In this document: positions 5,850 through 6,131 of the stretch, in pieces
How positions within the stretch are numbered: the first letter of the stretch is position 1
Layout: each line of letters starts with the position of its first letter
From: CAJQQY01 sp964352225
GTDB taxonomy: Bacteria; Bacteroidota; Bacteroidia; Chitinophagales; Saprospiraceae
Assembly: GCA_964352225.1 (NCBI GenBank)
Contig: CAYGRM010000399.1
Location: 1-6,131 of the forward strand
Direction of reading: 5' to 3'
Length of the DNA: 6,131 bases
Notes under the pieces: generated by a model
Seen by the model: the letters and a program-made list of their open reading frames with translations, nothing else
What the model was told of the DNA's origin: nothing
The model's database searches: none
Position numbers and translations under genes: made by a program

Positions 5850-6131
5850 GTGCGCAAAACCTCACTTCTTCTTTTAATTATCGTTTCTTTTTTCGCATTT
5901 TTTCGGCTAGGCGATCATCCAATTCAAGATTGGGATGAAGCTCGTCATGGAATTAATGCTATCGAAATGCTGCAAAATGGCGACTGGGTCAACCTTCATT
6001 TTAAAGGGCGACCTGATAATTGGAATGTAAAACCACCTTTAGCTATTTGGGCGATTGCTGGAAGTTATTCTATTTTTGGAGTTAACGATTGGGCGTTGCG
6101 AATTCCTTCTGCTTTGTCAATTATTTTAGCG
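5850..6131 (+). CDS. Membrane glycosyltransferase, GT39/ArnT-like family, N-terminal part (runs off the window)
   Basis: The first 94 codons of a gene cut by the window edge. One membrane segment (about residues 6-18, LLLLIIVSFFAFF) is followed by an outward loop with DWDEARHG (27-34), where the Asp-Glu pair matches the acidic catalytic or metal site after the first helix in PMT/ArnT enzymes. KPPLAIW (residues about 66-72) and ALRIPSALS are also typical of this family. Members use polyprenyl-phosphate sugars to glycosylate envelope lipids or proteins; the acceptor cannot be told here. No ATG is available in this frame after the stop at 5730-5732. GTG 5850 is preferred because it directly precedes a basic-then-hydrophobic start (MRKTSLLLL) and has an A-rich upstream stretch. 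GTG 5748 or 5766 would add a tail of 34 or 28 residues with no family look. The gene is divergent from icmF. Confidence 0.78.
   Translation, partial: MRKTSLLLLIIVSFFAFFRLGDHPIQDWDEARHGINAIEMLQNGDWVNLHFKGRPDNWNVKPPLAIWAIAGSYSIFGVNDWALRIPSALSIILA

Noticed and set aside
5708..5938. A 76-codon ATG-started open frame on the + strand
   Set aside because: It overlaps the glycosyltransferase start in another frame, its product resembles nothing, and it reads through the 5744-5776 palindrome. The frame with DWDEARHG is clearly the coding one.

Overview
The window is AT-rich DNA of bacterial type, most likely from a member of the Bacteroidota. The clues are the lack of Shine-Dalgarno sequences before the genes, A-rich stretches before start codons, a perfect Bacteroidota-type -7 promoter element (TAnnTTTG) upstream of the largest gene, and the families present. 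This assignment is an inference from style, not from a marker gene.

Layout. Bases 1-194 hold no gene that I can support, only an AT-rich leader with no convincing promoter. A complete HtrA/DegP-like serine protease with one PDZ domain follows on the + strand (195-1235); it has no visible signal peptide or membrane anchor. Between it and the next large gene lies a compact mobile-element locus of about 965 bp (1246-2210). This has a REP-associated tyrosine transposase (RAYT, Y1/HUH superfamily) on the - strand, bracketed by four near-identical 23-base REP-like palindromes arranged as two head-to-head pairs. A strong bidirectional terminator hairpin (2137-2178) lies inside the right-hand pair. 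Next on the - strand is a complete 1127-residue fused isobutyryl-CoA mutase, IcmF (2212-5595), with B12-binding, MeaB-type GTPase and mutase domains in one chain. Its upstream region (5596-5849) carries a candidate promoter, an 8-base perfect inverted repeat close to the start codon, and a separate 33-base hairpin. The window ends inside a divergent + strand gene (5850 to beyond 6131) that begins like a GT39/ArnT-type membrane glycosyltransferase and seems to start at GTG.

How the parts relate. The genes do not form one pathway. IcmF interconverts isobutyryl-CoA and n-butyryl-CoA (branched-chain acyl-CoA metabolism), the protease is a protein-quality-control type enzyme, and the glycosyltransferase would act at the cell envelope. 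The protease and icmF are tail-to-tail, and the RAYT/REP element sits in the convergent gap between them, with repeat copies within 1-11 bases of the protease and icmF stop codons and touching the transposase stop codon. This REP/RAYT locus is the most distinctive thing in the window: a self-contained transposase-plus-substrate unit with a repeat family whose core palindrome and GTGG guide-like tetranucleotide can be read directly.
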